Assembly: GCA_036172665.1 (NCBI GenBank)
Contig: CM069870.1
Span: 20,372,001 to 20,436,000, forward strand
Source of the DNA: Prosopocoilus inquinatus
Lineage: Eukaryota > Arthropoda > Insecta > Coleoptera > Lucanidae
Direction of reading: 5' to 3'
DNA length: 64,000 nucleotides
The translations under genes and the position numbers were made by a program. How positions within the stretch are numbered: the stretch's first letter is position 1; every line of letters starts with the position of its first letter. This document shows, in pieces, positions 44,891 to 55,983 of the stretch. Below the pieces are notes generated by a model. It made no database searches and was not told where the DNA came from. It worked only from the letters and a program-made list of their open reading frames with translations.

Positions 44891-45810
44891 ATTGAAGCAT
44901 GTAGATGGGGCGACATCTGTTGTTATCAGATCACTCTGCACTGTTGGTGGCCTATCCACGGGGACGTTTCTTTCTTGTTTTATTTTAAAAGGAAGATATT
45001 GTAGTTCGTTTATTGATCGAATCTTTTAATGTGTTAAATGAACACACAAAAAAAAGTATCTACCTGCAGAGAGTGGCAGTCAACTCATTACTTAGATTAC
45101 TTCTTTCTATAACAAATAAAATTAGCGAGCACGTCTGCAGTTTATTATTTTTTTTTTTTAATAAAAGAAAAACGTTGTTGATTTCGTCCTCCAAATAAGT
45201 AAGAGCCGTTTTACATCTATCAAAATTTGTTACAATTTCTTGGGCAAAGTAATAAAGAATCATCGATTCAACCAATGAACGTTAACTATGGTAGTCTGTC
45301 TCTCTCACTTTGTACAAGATGTTATACAAATTTAGTAAAACGAGTGCAAGAGCAGTAAGATTAGGAATAAGCGACGCTCCTCTTGAATGAAAAAAAATGT
45401 GTGAATCCGGATCCTGCTTATAAGAAAAATTTAATTGTAATTATAACAAAAGCGCGAGCGGAAAAAAGTCTTTGATCTTCGTATGTGTGCAAAAAAATGA
45501 CTGCCCGGGCGTTATTAAACCATGTTTGCTCGCCTCGGCCGTTTATACATCACTGTCACGTCGCTTTGTACAATGCAATCAATAATAGTGCAAATACGTT
45601 GAGGTATTTGTCGTTTATCTTCGTGCTGCAGACCTGGATTAACTTCTGATGACAAAGAGAGAACGGCGATTTAACGACAGTTACGGGCGACCTTCAGACT
45701 TCTACAAAAAAATTAGAGAGAGACGTTTCGAAAGGTTGAATGTAAAACAATTTCCTTGAATGTAAAACAATATACATGAATGTAATGGGCATCTTATTTT
45801 GAGCAAGTTA
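44891..45810. other. Intergenic, nothing recognised
   Basis: AT-rich DNA without a supported feature. Overlapping short openings on both strands (44725-45275) reflect composition. Confidence 0.5.
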
Positions 45811-45812
45811 TA

Positions 45813-46368
45813 CAGGGTGCTGCATTTTGAAACGCAACATAGGAAATCCCTTGTTAATTTGAAGATGCTCGAATATTGGCTTCCCTAATTATTTTACAAC
45901 AAAATTCCATCTAGGTTTTTTAAAGTACTCTTCAAGATGAATCTGTTTGTTAAGTTTGAGAATTTTTTATTTGCTTAGTTTCAAAATATTTAATAAAGAT
46001 TCAATTTATACCAAACTATCAACACGGCCTTGATCAATAAAATTTTAAAATAAATTACTGGTAATGCCTTTTCTATGAATCCTTTTCAATTACGACAAGA
46101 TTTATGAACTATCTGCTCAGTTTTACTATCATTGATCAAGGCTGTACATATAGTTTGGAATAAATTGAATTTAGTTACAGAATCTTTTTTAAATATCTTG
46201 GACGTCAGCGAATGAAAAATTCTCAAACTTCACAGACAGATTCAACCTGAGCGTACTTTAAAAAACCTAAGTGGAATTCTTTCGTAAAATAATTAGGGAA
46301 GCCAATATTCCTGCACTTTTAAATTAGCACGGGGTTTCCTATGTTGCATTTCAAAATGCAGCACCCTG
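45813..46368. mobile_element. Mariner-type palindromic element
   Basis: Arms of about 225-240 bases are inverse copies of each other at roughly 80-85 percent identity: left 45813-46037, right 46131-46368. Terminal CAGGGTGCTGCATTTTGAAA is followed inward by GCAACATAGGAAA, AATATTGGCTTCCCTAATTA and AAACTAT. TA lies directly outside both ends (45811-45812, 46369-46370). CAGGGTG ends with TA flanks indicate mariner/Tc1-type mobilisation. The element has no ORF and would fold into one long hairpin when single-stranded. Confidence 0.88.
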
Positions 46369-46969
46369 TATGTAGTTCGCGACCGAGCAAAATTGTTTTT
46401 AAAAACTTTATTTATTTAATAAGATTCAACAATAATCGAATACTAACATAACTTATAAGGTAGAGGCAAAGTGCATACTCAGCACTAAAAAGATTAAATC
46501 AGAATATTTATTTATACTAGCATACGAAAAGCGCACCTATGCCTGTACAAAAAAATCTATTGCTCTAAAAAATAGATAAAGTCAAGATTAATAATTATGC
46601 GAGGCGTGGTCGAAACTGAACTCTTCAATATCTTCATAAAATATTCATAAGACAGGTATATAACGAGTAGTGGTGTAAAATGATGGTCATTTAAAATTGT
46701 GACGTCATTTTGGTCCTTTAAGTATAAATGACGGTCATTTTGTCGTCATCATCAATCGCATATTAAATGAAATAAATACAAATTTTTACGAAACGAAATT
46801 TAAATCAAAACAACTAAGGTAAATACCCTTAGGCACGAGGACAATAAAAAAACTGCTTCCTAAACGGTTTCATAAATTCTTACAGTTTACAGATAAGGCA
46901 TACAACATACAGCATCCTCGCAAATGAAATTAAAATCTTTTTTCAACAAAGTCATTAAAATTTATCAAA

Positions 46970-47115
46970 GTCAGAACGGTCCAAGTGGTAAGGGAGCCTT
47001 GCAATCGCAAGGCGTGGGTTCGAAAGACGCTCCAATTAACTGTTAACTGGGATGTTCGGTATTCACTTCATGTCCTCCTTCAGTGCTACGGATACAATTC
47101 GATACCAGTTGATGA
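46970..47115 (+). mobile_element. tRNA-derived SINE, copy 3
   Basis: GAACGGTCCAAGTGGTAAGG, GCGTGGGTTCGAAAGACGC (B box intact), TTCGGTATTCACTTCA and TTCAGTGCTACGGATACAAT match copies 1 and 2 in order. The 3' part is not recognisable. It lies within the hAT-like element, so it inserted after or together with it. Confidence 0.75.
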
Positions 47116-47332
47116 CTTAATACCCCAATATCAGTCTCCATTTGCTCATTTCTTCATCAGTGTCTGTACCTGAACTTGTTGGCTAGACTTCTTCACGTTT
47201 TATAGTTAAGTTGTTTCTTTTATTGTGAGGATACAGTCATAAGTACTGAAGAACCTTATATTTTTATTTTACGTGAAGTACTTTTCCATCAGCAGTACAC
47301 GCACGCACGCCTATCTGCAGTATCTGTGACTG

Positions 47333-47442
47333 TCATTTATGTAAATGACGGTCATCTATTAAAAATGACAATCATCTATTAAAAATGACAGTTATTTAAT
47401 AAAAATGACAGTCGTTTATTAAAATGATTGTTATGTATCGTT
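47333..47442 (+). repeat. Short tandem repeat, about 20 bp unit
   Basis: Five or so units of TATTAAAAATGACAGTCATC-type sequence with small length changes. Part of the hAT-like element interior. Confidence 0.8.
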
Positions 47443-47727
47443 CACAGGGTAATTTTTAAAATGACTAATCATTGTGACGTGACTGTCACTTTTAATGTGA
47501 CCACTGTCATGGCCGGTGTTATCTAAGGAACTTACATCACTGGTAACGAGTCATTTTAAAAATGTTTAATTGGAGTAAGCCATGATTTTGATAAAGATTG
47601 TTGGCAATTCTGATAAGACAACTGAAATTTTGATTTAAATATCAGATTGTCAGATAATTCAAATTGAATTAATTAAGGCCTGCTTCGTTTATTAGAAGCT
47701 TAGGGTCAGTTCTTCAATAATCGGGGT

Positions 47728-47816
47728 TTAACTTTAAGCTCCGTTTTATTCCTATGGAAACATTTGTCCTTATAGTTGTCATCATGGGAATAAAGCGAAG
47801 CTTACAGTTAAACTGT
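47728..47816. repeat. Inverted repeat, arms about 30 bp
   Basis: GTTTAACTTTAAGCTCCGTT, TTATTCCTATG is inverse to CATGGGAATAAAGCGAAGCT, TACAGTTAAAC with four differences. The loop is about 25 bases. It may be a small hairpin element. Confidence 0.65.
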
Positions 47817-48042
47817 GATGGAAAAAACGGGCCTTTCTTTAACTGTTAGTTTATAAAAGTTATGGCTCACTCCAATTAAAAATTTTAAAAATGACCCGTT
47901 ACATAATGACAATAAATTTATTATTAAAGTTATTATTATTATAAACCACGGTGAGATATTGCGCGATGCCTGCTTCAAATGTAAAGATTTGATTTTCCTA
48001 ATTGGTACACACACAAAAAAGAAAACCTAATCTTATTTAATG

Positions 48043-48560
48043 TTCCGGTCTGAGACAAAGCTTTCGTTTAAGAGTTGCGACGCCATCTTATAAACAATAG
48101 CTCATCGTAACATAACAACTCCTTTGTGAGATGTCTTGCATCAAATGATTCAATCTGCTGCGTGCTGCAGTTTACCTTGAGCAACTAATAAGACTTGCTG
48201 GTGCCAGCGTTTGCCAGAACTGGAATTTTCCATTGCAATATACGTTTGGAGCTCGAAAACAATGCAAATCTGAATTACAGCTCCCTCTAGCGCAAGAAAG
48301 CGTGCTGTTGAAAAGACGCGCCGCTGATATGAGGCGGAAATTGACACTTGCCGTAGTTGATATTATGAACAATTGACTGTTGAGTAGCTCCTCAGTTCCT
48401 TCGTGATTTTTAAAGCTTAATGTTAAATACGCTGCTATCTCGTTGCCGGCACAATCTTCTTAAATCAAGTCTTAGTTTCTGTTTAATTTAATTTCTTACT
48501 CGCGAAGAAAAGTAAAGTGCTTTTCACGGTGCGCTGTGTTTTTATTTACACCGCTTTTTC
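48043..48560 (+). repeat. Local duplication G, copy 1 first part
   Basis: Matches 51200-51720: CCGGTCTGAGA.AAAGCTT, GGAATTTTCCATTG, GCGGAAATTGACAC, CCTCAGTTCCT.CGT, TATCTCGTTGCCG, CAATCTTCTTA and CTCGCGAAGAAAAGTAAA, then TTTTCACGGTG.GCTGTGTTT. The copies are old (many differences). An A-rich block (48590-49140) is inserted between this part and the rest. Confidence 0.75.
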
Positions 48561-48589
48561 ATTGTGTAAATACGTGAGGACGGGAGTTG

Positions 48590-49140
48590 GAAAAACAAAA
48601 CGTGAAATCAGTTTACAATTTAGAGAGATTTTAATAAAGAAAACAAACAAACAAAATCGTGAAACTTAATTCCAATATAATTATTCGAAAAAAGGAAATT
48701 AATTTTAATATGAACAGTTTTCGATGAGACGAAAAGAATGGAATTTAAAAAAATATTAACAAAAAATTTTATAATTATCCAAAAATAGATCACGTTAACA
48801 AACGGAATATCAATGAAATTGTAGCGTCAAATAGAAAAAAAACAGTGATTGTGAATATTAAGTAAAAATTCAAAAATTAAAGCTTGTGTTAGAAAATATG
48901 CGTGAAATGAATTTTTCTTTCGACTAACCAACGCTGACTTTCTTAAAACACGAAGTTTAAATTAAATTAATAAAATAGAAAAAAATCGGTTACGATTAAA
49001 TTGATTATCAGAAAAAAAACAAACACCCGTGGAGTGTAGTAACTTCTTCGCGAAATTAATTTCAAACTGAGGAAATTGACCGATTAAAATAAAAAAAAAC
49101 TTCTACGAGAAACGAAGCGCGAACCTAATTAGCTCAACTG
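48590..49140 (+). repeat. A-rich block
   Basis: Low-complexity A-rich DNA, similar in character to the blocks at 31 and 43 kb, interrupting local duplication G. No gene is supported. Confidence 0.5.
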
Positions 49141-49429
49141 CACCAGAGTGATCACATTCCTTCTTCTGCCCGAATTTTTATGCATTTTTCCCCCGCTTGG
49201 ATTCTTACATAAGTGGGTTATCAGATGTTGCAATTGCTGTGCAAAAAATATCCTTAATGAATGCATAAATTAGGCGCAATATTGCAGTTTCCATGTTTTT
49301 CTCGCAGGCGAGTTTGCAACAAAATATCGAGGAACTGCTTGACCTTGACTTTGCTTACGTTACGATTCATTATATTTTTTAATCGTAACATTTATTTCTT
49401 ATGAAAACTTTGCATCTCTACGTTCTGAA
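49141..49429. other. Intergenic, nothing recognised
   Basis: No feature supported. Confidence 0.4.
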
Positions 49430-49773
49430 TATTCGATCTTTTACAATTGCATTTATAAAATCACTATGTTTTCTTAAAAGTAAGGATACGGAAGGAAATT
49501 AGACAAACTACTGTTGGTAAACGTATTAATAAATTTTGAAAAAACTTACAACAGCTCGCGTCACTTGTTTTGAAAGGAGATCCGCCCTTGTCTATCGACT
49601 GAGACTGTTATTTTCGTTGTGTTAAGATTTAATTTATTTAATTTTAATTAATTAATTATCGAGTTAAAATTTGTGAAAATCAAACTCTAATTTCTGTTTA
49701 ATTTAAATCGGTGCTAAATGTCCCCAAGTTTGATACTCGCGATGGAAAAGTAAATTGCCTTTTACGGTATGCC
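49430..49773 (+). repeat. Local duplication G, copy 1 second part and start of next unit
   Basis: 49430-49690 matches 51735-51960 (ATTGCATTTATAAAATCA, GACAAACTAC, TATCGAGTTAAAATTTGTGA). 49690-49773 then repeats the promoter-proximal part again (TTTAATTTAAATCGGT, AAGTTTGATACTCGCGA), so more than two units once stood in tandem. The hAT-like element begins at 49774 inside this unit. Confidence 0.7.
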
Positions 49774-51008
49774 TAGGGATGCATGCGATGCTTCGATACT
49801 TTTATAAGTATCGATATTTTTTAAATATCGAATGGCATCGGAACATCAATACCTTCGTTTCAGTTCTTTTAAAATACCGATATTTTCATTTGAGAATCGG
49901 AAAGTACCGCAATCGTCAAATTAATGACATAAGCTTAAATCTACAATAAACAAAAATAATAATCTCGCCTTCTCGCTTCAATTACTCAACTTGTTACGGT
50001 TTGGAAAACCGCTTTCAAAAGTCTTCCTGTATATTTGAAGTTTTAAATCGCATAAATTTTCCTCAGAAAGAAGCATAGTTATCGTGTGATCGATGAGCGG
50101 CGCCGGTGTGGTTTCTCTCTTGCTTTTAATATTTATTTATCATCCTTTTCGTCGCACAATGATTTTTATAACACAAAATTGTGTCCAACGCCTCGATCTA
50201 ATTTTGTAGTGCAAGTTGCAGACTTTTATGCATCTCAAAACGCTCCGACAATGCAGTTTCGCTATTATAACTGCCTCAAGTTGAACTTTCAGTTTGTACC
50301 TTTAGCCTTGGTTGCATAATCTTTTACAAGCGTCCGTAACTACATAGCACCGTATTTCGTGGGAATTAAATCGAATGTCTATTCTAACCGTCGAGACTGG
50401 TCGTAAAACTCGGCGACGCCATAGTTTTTTTGTATCTGGTTCGTTGCGATTTACGTTTTTCTGTCCACTTGTTATTTTCACGGAAATGTAAATTACGCTC
50501 ACACTTGACATTTGACGCCATTAATAATTACTGATATCATCTTATACAAGATTGGCTTTTGTTTAGTTCACGTTGGTTTTGATTCGTCCAAACCCTTCTC
50601 TTCGTAGTTTTGGGCGTAGCCAAGTTTGGCTTTATTAATTTGTGGCGTGCATGTAACATTCACTCATCGTTGTGTTATAACATTTTTTAATGACTTCCTA
50701 CGTTTTTCCTTCTAATGATCGTTTTCATAATCCGACTTTAACGAAGCTTTAATGTAAAGTCACTTTAAGAATAGGGAAACAAATGTATTTTTTTAGGTTA
50801 AAGTAACTTTAAATTTAAAGTCCTACTATGAAATGGGCCCTTAAATTAATAACGTATGTAATTTTATTGATTCTTGTTACAGCACAACTATACGATATTT
50901 CAAAGTATCGATACTTTGCTGCCAAGTATCGTATGGTATCGATACTACTAAAAAAAGAAACTCATTTGATACACAGTATCGATACTTTGTTTAAAATATG
51001 CATCCCTA
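49774..51008. mobile_element. hAT-like element with local empty site
   Basis: The ends TAGGGATGCAT (49774) and ATGCATCCCTA (to 51008) are exact inverses. Flanking 8-mers are GGTATGCC (49766-49773) and GGTGTACC (51009-51016), two differences. TAGGGATG-type ends and 8 bp duplications are typical of hAT elements. The duplicated locus at about 51680-51730 reads TTTTCACGGTGTGCTGTGTT and continues into AAACCGATCC, as does the sequence right of the element, so it preserves the uninterrupted target. The interior has many TATCGATAC-type palindromes near both ends and a copy of dispersed repeat B (50090-50650). No transposase ORF. Confidence 0.85.
50090..50650 (+). repeat. Dispersed repeat B, copy 2
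   Basis: 50140-50240 matches 2418-2530 and 50395-50650 matches 4690-4960 (CTTGTTATTTTCACGGAAAT, CGCTCACACTTGACATTT, CGTCCAAACCCTT). It lies within the hAT-like element 49774-51008. Confidence 0.65.
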
Positions 51009-51198
51009 GGTGTACCGCGTTTTTTTTAAACCGATCCGAAAAATATTTTATACTAGCGTTATATGTATATATAAGCTAAATAAAACATCTGAAAATTCCA
51101 AAATTATTCCCATCGGTGAAAGAGGGTTACGTTGAGCATATAAATACTGAAGTAAGGACTCGAATTTCTTATCTGCAAAAAACTGATTTTATTTAGTA

Positions 51199-51975
51199 AT
51201 CCGGTCTGAGATAAAGCTTACATTTACATTTGCGACGCCTGCTCACATAAACAATACATAATAACACCACATTTCATTCATAGAATTTCCTGTAAGACCT
51301 TGATAAGATAAGGATTCTAAATTAAAGTATTGCGATGTTGCCTTTTGCGAAACTAAAACCGCTGAATCGACGGAAAGAAAGAACGTGAATTTTCCATTGA
51401 AATTGCGCGTTGAAGTTGCAGCGCTCTCTATCGGAGAAAAGGGTATTGAAAAGGCGTCCTGTTACGCGACGGAAATTGACACGTGACCGTAGTTCTTATA
51501 AACAATTGACACATGAACAAACCTCAGTTCCTGCGTCGATTTGAAGCTTAATTTAAGCGCTTAGTGGCTTATCTCGTTGCCGTGTCAATCTTCTTAGAAA
51601 TAAAGTTTTAATTGATCTTTAATTTAAATCGGTTGTAAACGTCCGCAAGTTTGATACTCGCGAAGAAAAGTAAACTACTTTTCACGGTGTGCTGTGTTTC
51701 TATTTAAACCGATCCGGAAAATATTTCAAATTTTTCCTTTTCATTGCATTTATAAAATCATTGTGTTTCCATAAAAAAATAGAATACGGGAAGAATTTAA
51801 GACAAACTACAGTCGATAAGCGTATTTTAATAAACTAACAACAGCAAACGTTATTTGTACTGAAAGGAAATTCGCCCTGGTCTCAACTTACGCTATTATT
51901 TTCATAATGTTAAAGTTTTTGCAATTGTCGAGTTAAAATTTGTGAAAATTCCACTGGAGTCATTTTTATTAATTG
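51199..51975 (+). repeat. Local duplication G, copy 2
   Basis: The most continuous copy of this unit: it has neither the A-rich block of copy 1 nor the hAT-like insertion. It therefore serves as the reference for both insertions. Confidence 0.75.
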
Positions 51976-53489
51976 TGGTAATTTTAATTTTTTCTCTTTT
52001 CGTCAATATATTTGTTAAGATTTCCGCTTTCTTTTATTTCATTAATTTAAATACTGTCAATATCTTTCCCATAAGGAGAGGGACAGCGAAAGAGAAGGAA
52101 GAACTTGACAATCTTTAGACTACAACCGGTCTATTCTGGCTTTCGTGCGAAAACTTCTGGAAACGTATTTTTGGCTGTAAATCTCAAACAGGGTACCAAA
52201 ACAAAAAAAAAATCGATTTCCAGGTTTAAAAGAGTAGATTGGGTAACAGTAAGCGAGGGGCGAGTATGTAGACTAACCACCCCTGTACAATAGCTAAATT
52301 AATAACCCGCGGTCGTTACAGTTGTTTACTTACATTCCTGAAACAAATGTTACACAACTTGTTAAATGTTTCTATGAAATAAATTCAAGTCTCTGCTTGG
52401 TTTTGTAAAGTTGTCTTAAACCCATTCTGATGCTAATCTCAACGCTATTACTTCCTGTTCCTTCTGCGATGCAGGCGGTTTACTAAACTAAATGCAGACA
52501 CAGTGGTTTTCAAACTGTTTTTCTTTTGTCATTAGTATTATTATTAAACACAGTGCCGTGCACTTTACAACTTGGGGAATAAGTTGCACAATGAGCTTGT
52601 AGCAAAGTTGTTATTCGAATGCGTCGGTTTCGCTCTGCCAGACCGAAACAGAAACTGTTACATAATATTGTTTCCGCAGTCTTTAAATGAAATCCCGCCA
52701 GTAGTGCCGACGGAATTTATGACATGTTCAAGTTTAGGTCTGCCGTGGATGGTGCTGCTCGGTTTGTTTTACACAGAAAGGGGGCAAATTATTTGTACCG
52801 CACTTCAATTTCCACTTTTATATCCGGCGATTTATTTATTTGAAAATATTGTGCGTCGTTAGTTGGGGGGCCTCACGAGTGGATATTCTAGCCCCGATGT
52901 TGTTTTATCTTCTTATCTTCTTCTTCTTTTTTATATGGATGAACGAACCTATCAAAAACTCATAGTATTTCATATTTTGTGTTACACAAAAATTCAATTA
53001 AAGAGAAATGTGAACAGTAGTCTCGTTTTAAATTGATTTTTATAGTCTAGGATCATAGAAAACTAATCACTCAAGGCGGAACATTTGATCTTTCGCAAAG
53101 CCTGCCAATGACCTTGGACATTAAATGTCAGTGTAGCAAAAATATGCTACGTTCTTCGCTTTTTTTTCCTTTCTTGTGTTATGCCTTAATCCAATGCGAT
53201 GAGGGAAACCGTGGGAGTGACTGAAAATCACGAATGCATTTTTGCCTCTTTGTAATTATTGAGTTGTGCTAATATTCTGTGATGTATATCGTTAACTGTA
53301 TTTACTATAGTTTTACAATAACCAAAACATAAAGCTAAACGTAACTGGCGGCGTGAAGCACGCAAAGCAACGTCAAATTCAGAAACAGTGATAAGTCGGG
53401 ATAAGGCCGTTGCGCTAACAATCGTAGGTAGTAGCCAAAGCGTAACCCAAAACAAAAGCCTGGGACCAAAGCAACAAAACTATGCCCAA
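51976..53489. other. Intergenic, nothing recognised
   Basis: No recognised repeat or gene. The open frame at 52572-52862 (96 codons, non-ATG start) is hydrophobic in its second half but matches nothing I know. Confidence 0.45.
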
Positions 53490-53930
53490 AACTAGAAGCC
53501 TGTGAAGGGAGGAAAATTTGGTGCCTTAAAGAGAAGCAATACTCGGTAACATATCTGTCCCAGATTCCAACACAACTTCGAAGGGTTTTGCGCCAAATAA
53601 GGAAGCCTCCCTCGAGGGTTGTCAGCAGTAACCAAAACGGCGCTCACACCGGGAAAATAGGGCACCGCCCCCTTCAAACGACAACACCACCAGGCGCTGG
53701 GGATGTCGCCGAACGAGTGACTTGCTCCAAGCAAATTGCAAGTTAATAAGGCAAAACTAGCCTTACCTCCCAATGTGCGAAGGGTTTACGCGAATTCGAA
53801 TCATCGTGACATCAGCAAGAACCAATCGCTTTTCAGATGACGTCAAGAAAACCCAATCGCGGTAAAAGTCAAGACTGAACGCAGTTTTAAATCTCTCCGT
53901 TGAAATAACAACTCGCAAAAAAATAATTGT
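53490..53930 (-). repeat. Dispersed repeat B, inverted copy 3
   Basis: On the minus strand, 53930-53775 reads TTGTTATTTCAACGGAGAGA, CTGCGTTCAGTC, GCGATTGGTTCTTGCTGATG, CGTAAACCCTT, matching 4770-4890. The segment 53770-53500 (TAGTTTTGCCTTATTAACTT, CCCCAGCGCCTGGTGGT, GTTTTGGTTACTGCTGA, GAGGGAGGCTTCCTTA) matches 4930-5130 and 5330-5470. The GC-rich composition explains the minus-strand openings at 53228-53773, which are not conserved in the other copies. Confidence 0.65.
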
Positions 53931-55144
53931 GTTTCTCATAGACTAGTCCAGTAAAAAAGAAGATTTTTTTTATGACTATCTAACCGCGGGGAGTAATAGA
54001 AATTCCGAACGGTCCTCACGAAATAGATGAAATGGTCTTGCAAACGTTCACAAAAGATGAAATAGAAACTCCAAAGGATATTATTTAATTAAAACCAAAA
54101 GAAGTACCAATGCATCGAAAATTTTATACCCTTTCGTGGCCGGAATATTTTAAAATGAACGCACAAAAGCGTTTGTGTAAAACACGAAGCATTTGAAGTT
54201 TTAGGAATTTCATTATTCCAGCGACGAAAACGGTGGTGCGATAAAATCCTGCGAAATAGGTGCGGCATGACGCGCGATTTCTTAAGATTGTGCAATCGAG
54301 AATAAGTGTGAAGTCAAAGCTAATATACAGGTTGCTTCCTGAGATGCGATTTCCAAACCGTAACAAAATGTAATTAAAGGAATTATAACTCGGCTGTCAG
54401 TATTATCTTGTATCTTGGTATTTACTATAATCACTATTGCCCTCCATAAAAAAATATGTTTTAAATGAGACTGCTATACACAAGTGATGAATTAAATTTG
54501 AAGAAGAAAAAGATACAAAAGAATAGAAATAGCAAAAAGAAGAAATGCATGAAGCTAGATAAAAGAATATAAAAGAGAGGGCTTAGAGTATACAGAGCCT
54601 TCATGAGAGGGCGTACAAGTAGTTTTGATTATGTATTGCAAGAATTCATTAAAGTAATATTTTATGTACATGACATGCTACACACAGGGTGTCTTACAAA
54701 GAAACGCCACGCACTATAACTCTGTATTTAATGAACTGATTAAATAAATAAATGTAAGAAAATACAGATCCTACAGCACGCACAGCTTGAATGGTTACTT
54801 CTTATAAATTCAATATATATTTAAACAGCCGATTACACTTATACCTGAGAATTGAAAAAAAAAGAACTACAAGACTTATAAAATTGTTTGTAGTAAGTTG
54901 TAAGTTCGAAAAACTTCTCAGCACTTGGGCCAGCTCAGTGGAAGAGGTTTGCATTCTCAGAAGATAAGCGTCAGGGTAAACATAGATCCTGCGATGCTAC
55001 AACTTAAATGAAGTTAAGTTACCTCCTGAGTATTTGACGAAAACGGTAGCAAGCTAGCGCGGAGGAAGACAATCAGCTGTCCCGAGCTGCTAAAGTTAGA
55101 CGGCGATGGACGAGGTAAAAGGTCAAGGGCGCTAGGAGGATAAC
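53931..55144. other. Intergenic, nothing recognised
   Basis: ACACAGGGTGTCTTACAAAG, AAACGCCACGC near 54684 resembles a mariner-type end, but no partner or TA flank was found. Otherwise AT-rich DNA. Confidence 0.4.
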
Positions 55145-55177
55145 CCGCAGTGGCGATTCCGCCACTGCGGAATCGCC
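55145..55177. repeat. Two overlapping perfect hairpins
   Basis: CCGCAGTGGCG (55145-55155) pairs perfectly with CGCCACTGCGG (55160-55170). GGCGATTCCGC (55152-55162) pairs perfectly with GCGGAATCGCC (55167-55177). Each stem is 11 bases with a 4-base loop, and they exclude each other because they share sequence. Confidence 0.9.
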
Positions 55178-55788
55178 CTCCAAGGTTTGCAGCGTATGCC
55201 AAAAATCGGAAAACTTTCAGGAACGTAAAATACCCATGCATCCAAAATAATTGTTCGTCGTAACAAAACAACAGTGCGTACTTTAATCCTACATTAATAT
55301 TCACAAATTAAATTTACAACAACTCACAAGTCTCACTTAAATGTCAATAATAAGTAATGTTTTAAACTGACATGTTCTACACTGAGGTATTCATGGAGCG
55401 AAAAAAAAATCGTATATACAAAGTGTTAGAATTTGCAACTTAAATTATTAACTGTGATACAGTACAACTCTTCGCAAATAATAAACGATACGTTTTTACG
55501 ATTTTTTGTCCAGTAGTTGGTTATATGGTAGCCGGCAGCCTCTCGTCAAACACCTGTCTGTTTCATTCAAACGTCCGACGTCGTAGTATCACCTCGCGAC
55601 GGTTCGTTGAACTGTCGATGCGCCGCGTGTATCGATGACCTTCCAGTAGGGAACGATGCTATAGGGTGTTTTCCCTCAATCGACGTCGAAGACGTATGTA
55701 TTCTCCGTCGAAACAGGTGGACGACAAAAGGAAAAGAAATGTTGGAAGACAGCAGATTCGGAAAGCGAAATTTAAAAAAGGGATTTTT
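55178..55788. other. Intergenic, nothing recognised
   Basis: GC-rich towards 55560-55720 with open frames on both strands but no motif that I recognise. Confidence 0.4.
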
Positions 55789-55983
55789 CTGTTGGAACAA
55801 AGAAATCTAATAGAAATTTCTCTGTTGGAACAAGGAAATCTAATAGGAATTTCTCTGCTGGAACAAAGAAATCTAATAGGAATTTCTCTGTTGGAACAAA
55901 GAAATCTAATAGTGATTTTTCTATTGGAACAAAGAAATCTAGTATAGATTTCGCTGTTGGAACAAAGAAATCTAATATGAGCA
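55789..55983 (+). repeat. 33 bp minisatellite, six units
   Basis: Units start at 55789, 55822, 55855, 55888, 55921 and 55954 with CTGTTGGAACAAAGAAATCT, AATAGGAATTT. The period is 11 codons, so frames stay open on both strands: SLLEQRNLIGI on plus and DFFVPTEKFLL on minus. Neither has any further support as a gene. Confidence 0.95.

Larger units (their letters stand above)
46668..47542. mobile_element. hAT-like non-autonomous element carrying a SINE
   Basis: Ends TAGTGGTGTAA (46668) and TTACATCACTG (to 47542) are inverse with two differences. Flanking 8 bp direct repeats are ATAACGAG (46660-46667) and GTAACGAG (47543-47550). This fits the hAT superfamily. No transposase is encoded. Inside are a tRNA-derived SINE (46970 onward) and a run of short repeats of the form AAAATGACAGTCAT (about 47333-47440). 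Similar TGACGTCATTT and GATGGTCATTT strings lie near the left end. Confidence 0.75.

Noticed and set aside
52572..52862. 96-codon frame as a secreted or membrane protein
   Set aside because: No ATG at its start, no recognised motif and no splice context.
54684..54720. ACACAGGGTGTCTTAC as a mariner-type end
   Set aside because: Not flanked by TA and no partner end within reach.
55789..55983. CRISPR array
   Set aside because: Units are contiguous with no unique spacers and the context is eukaryotic, so this is a minisatellite.
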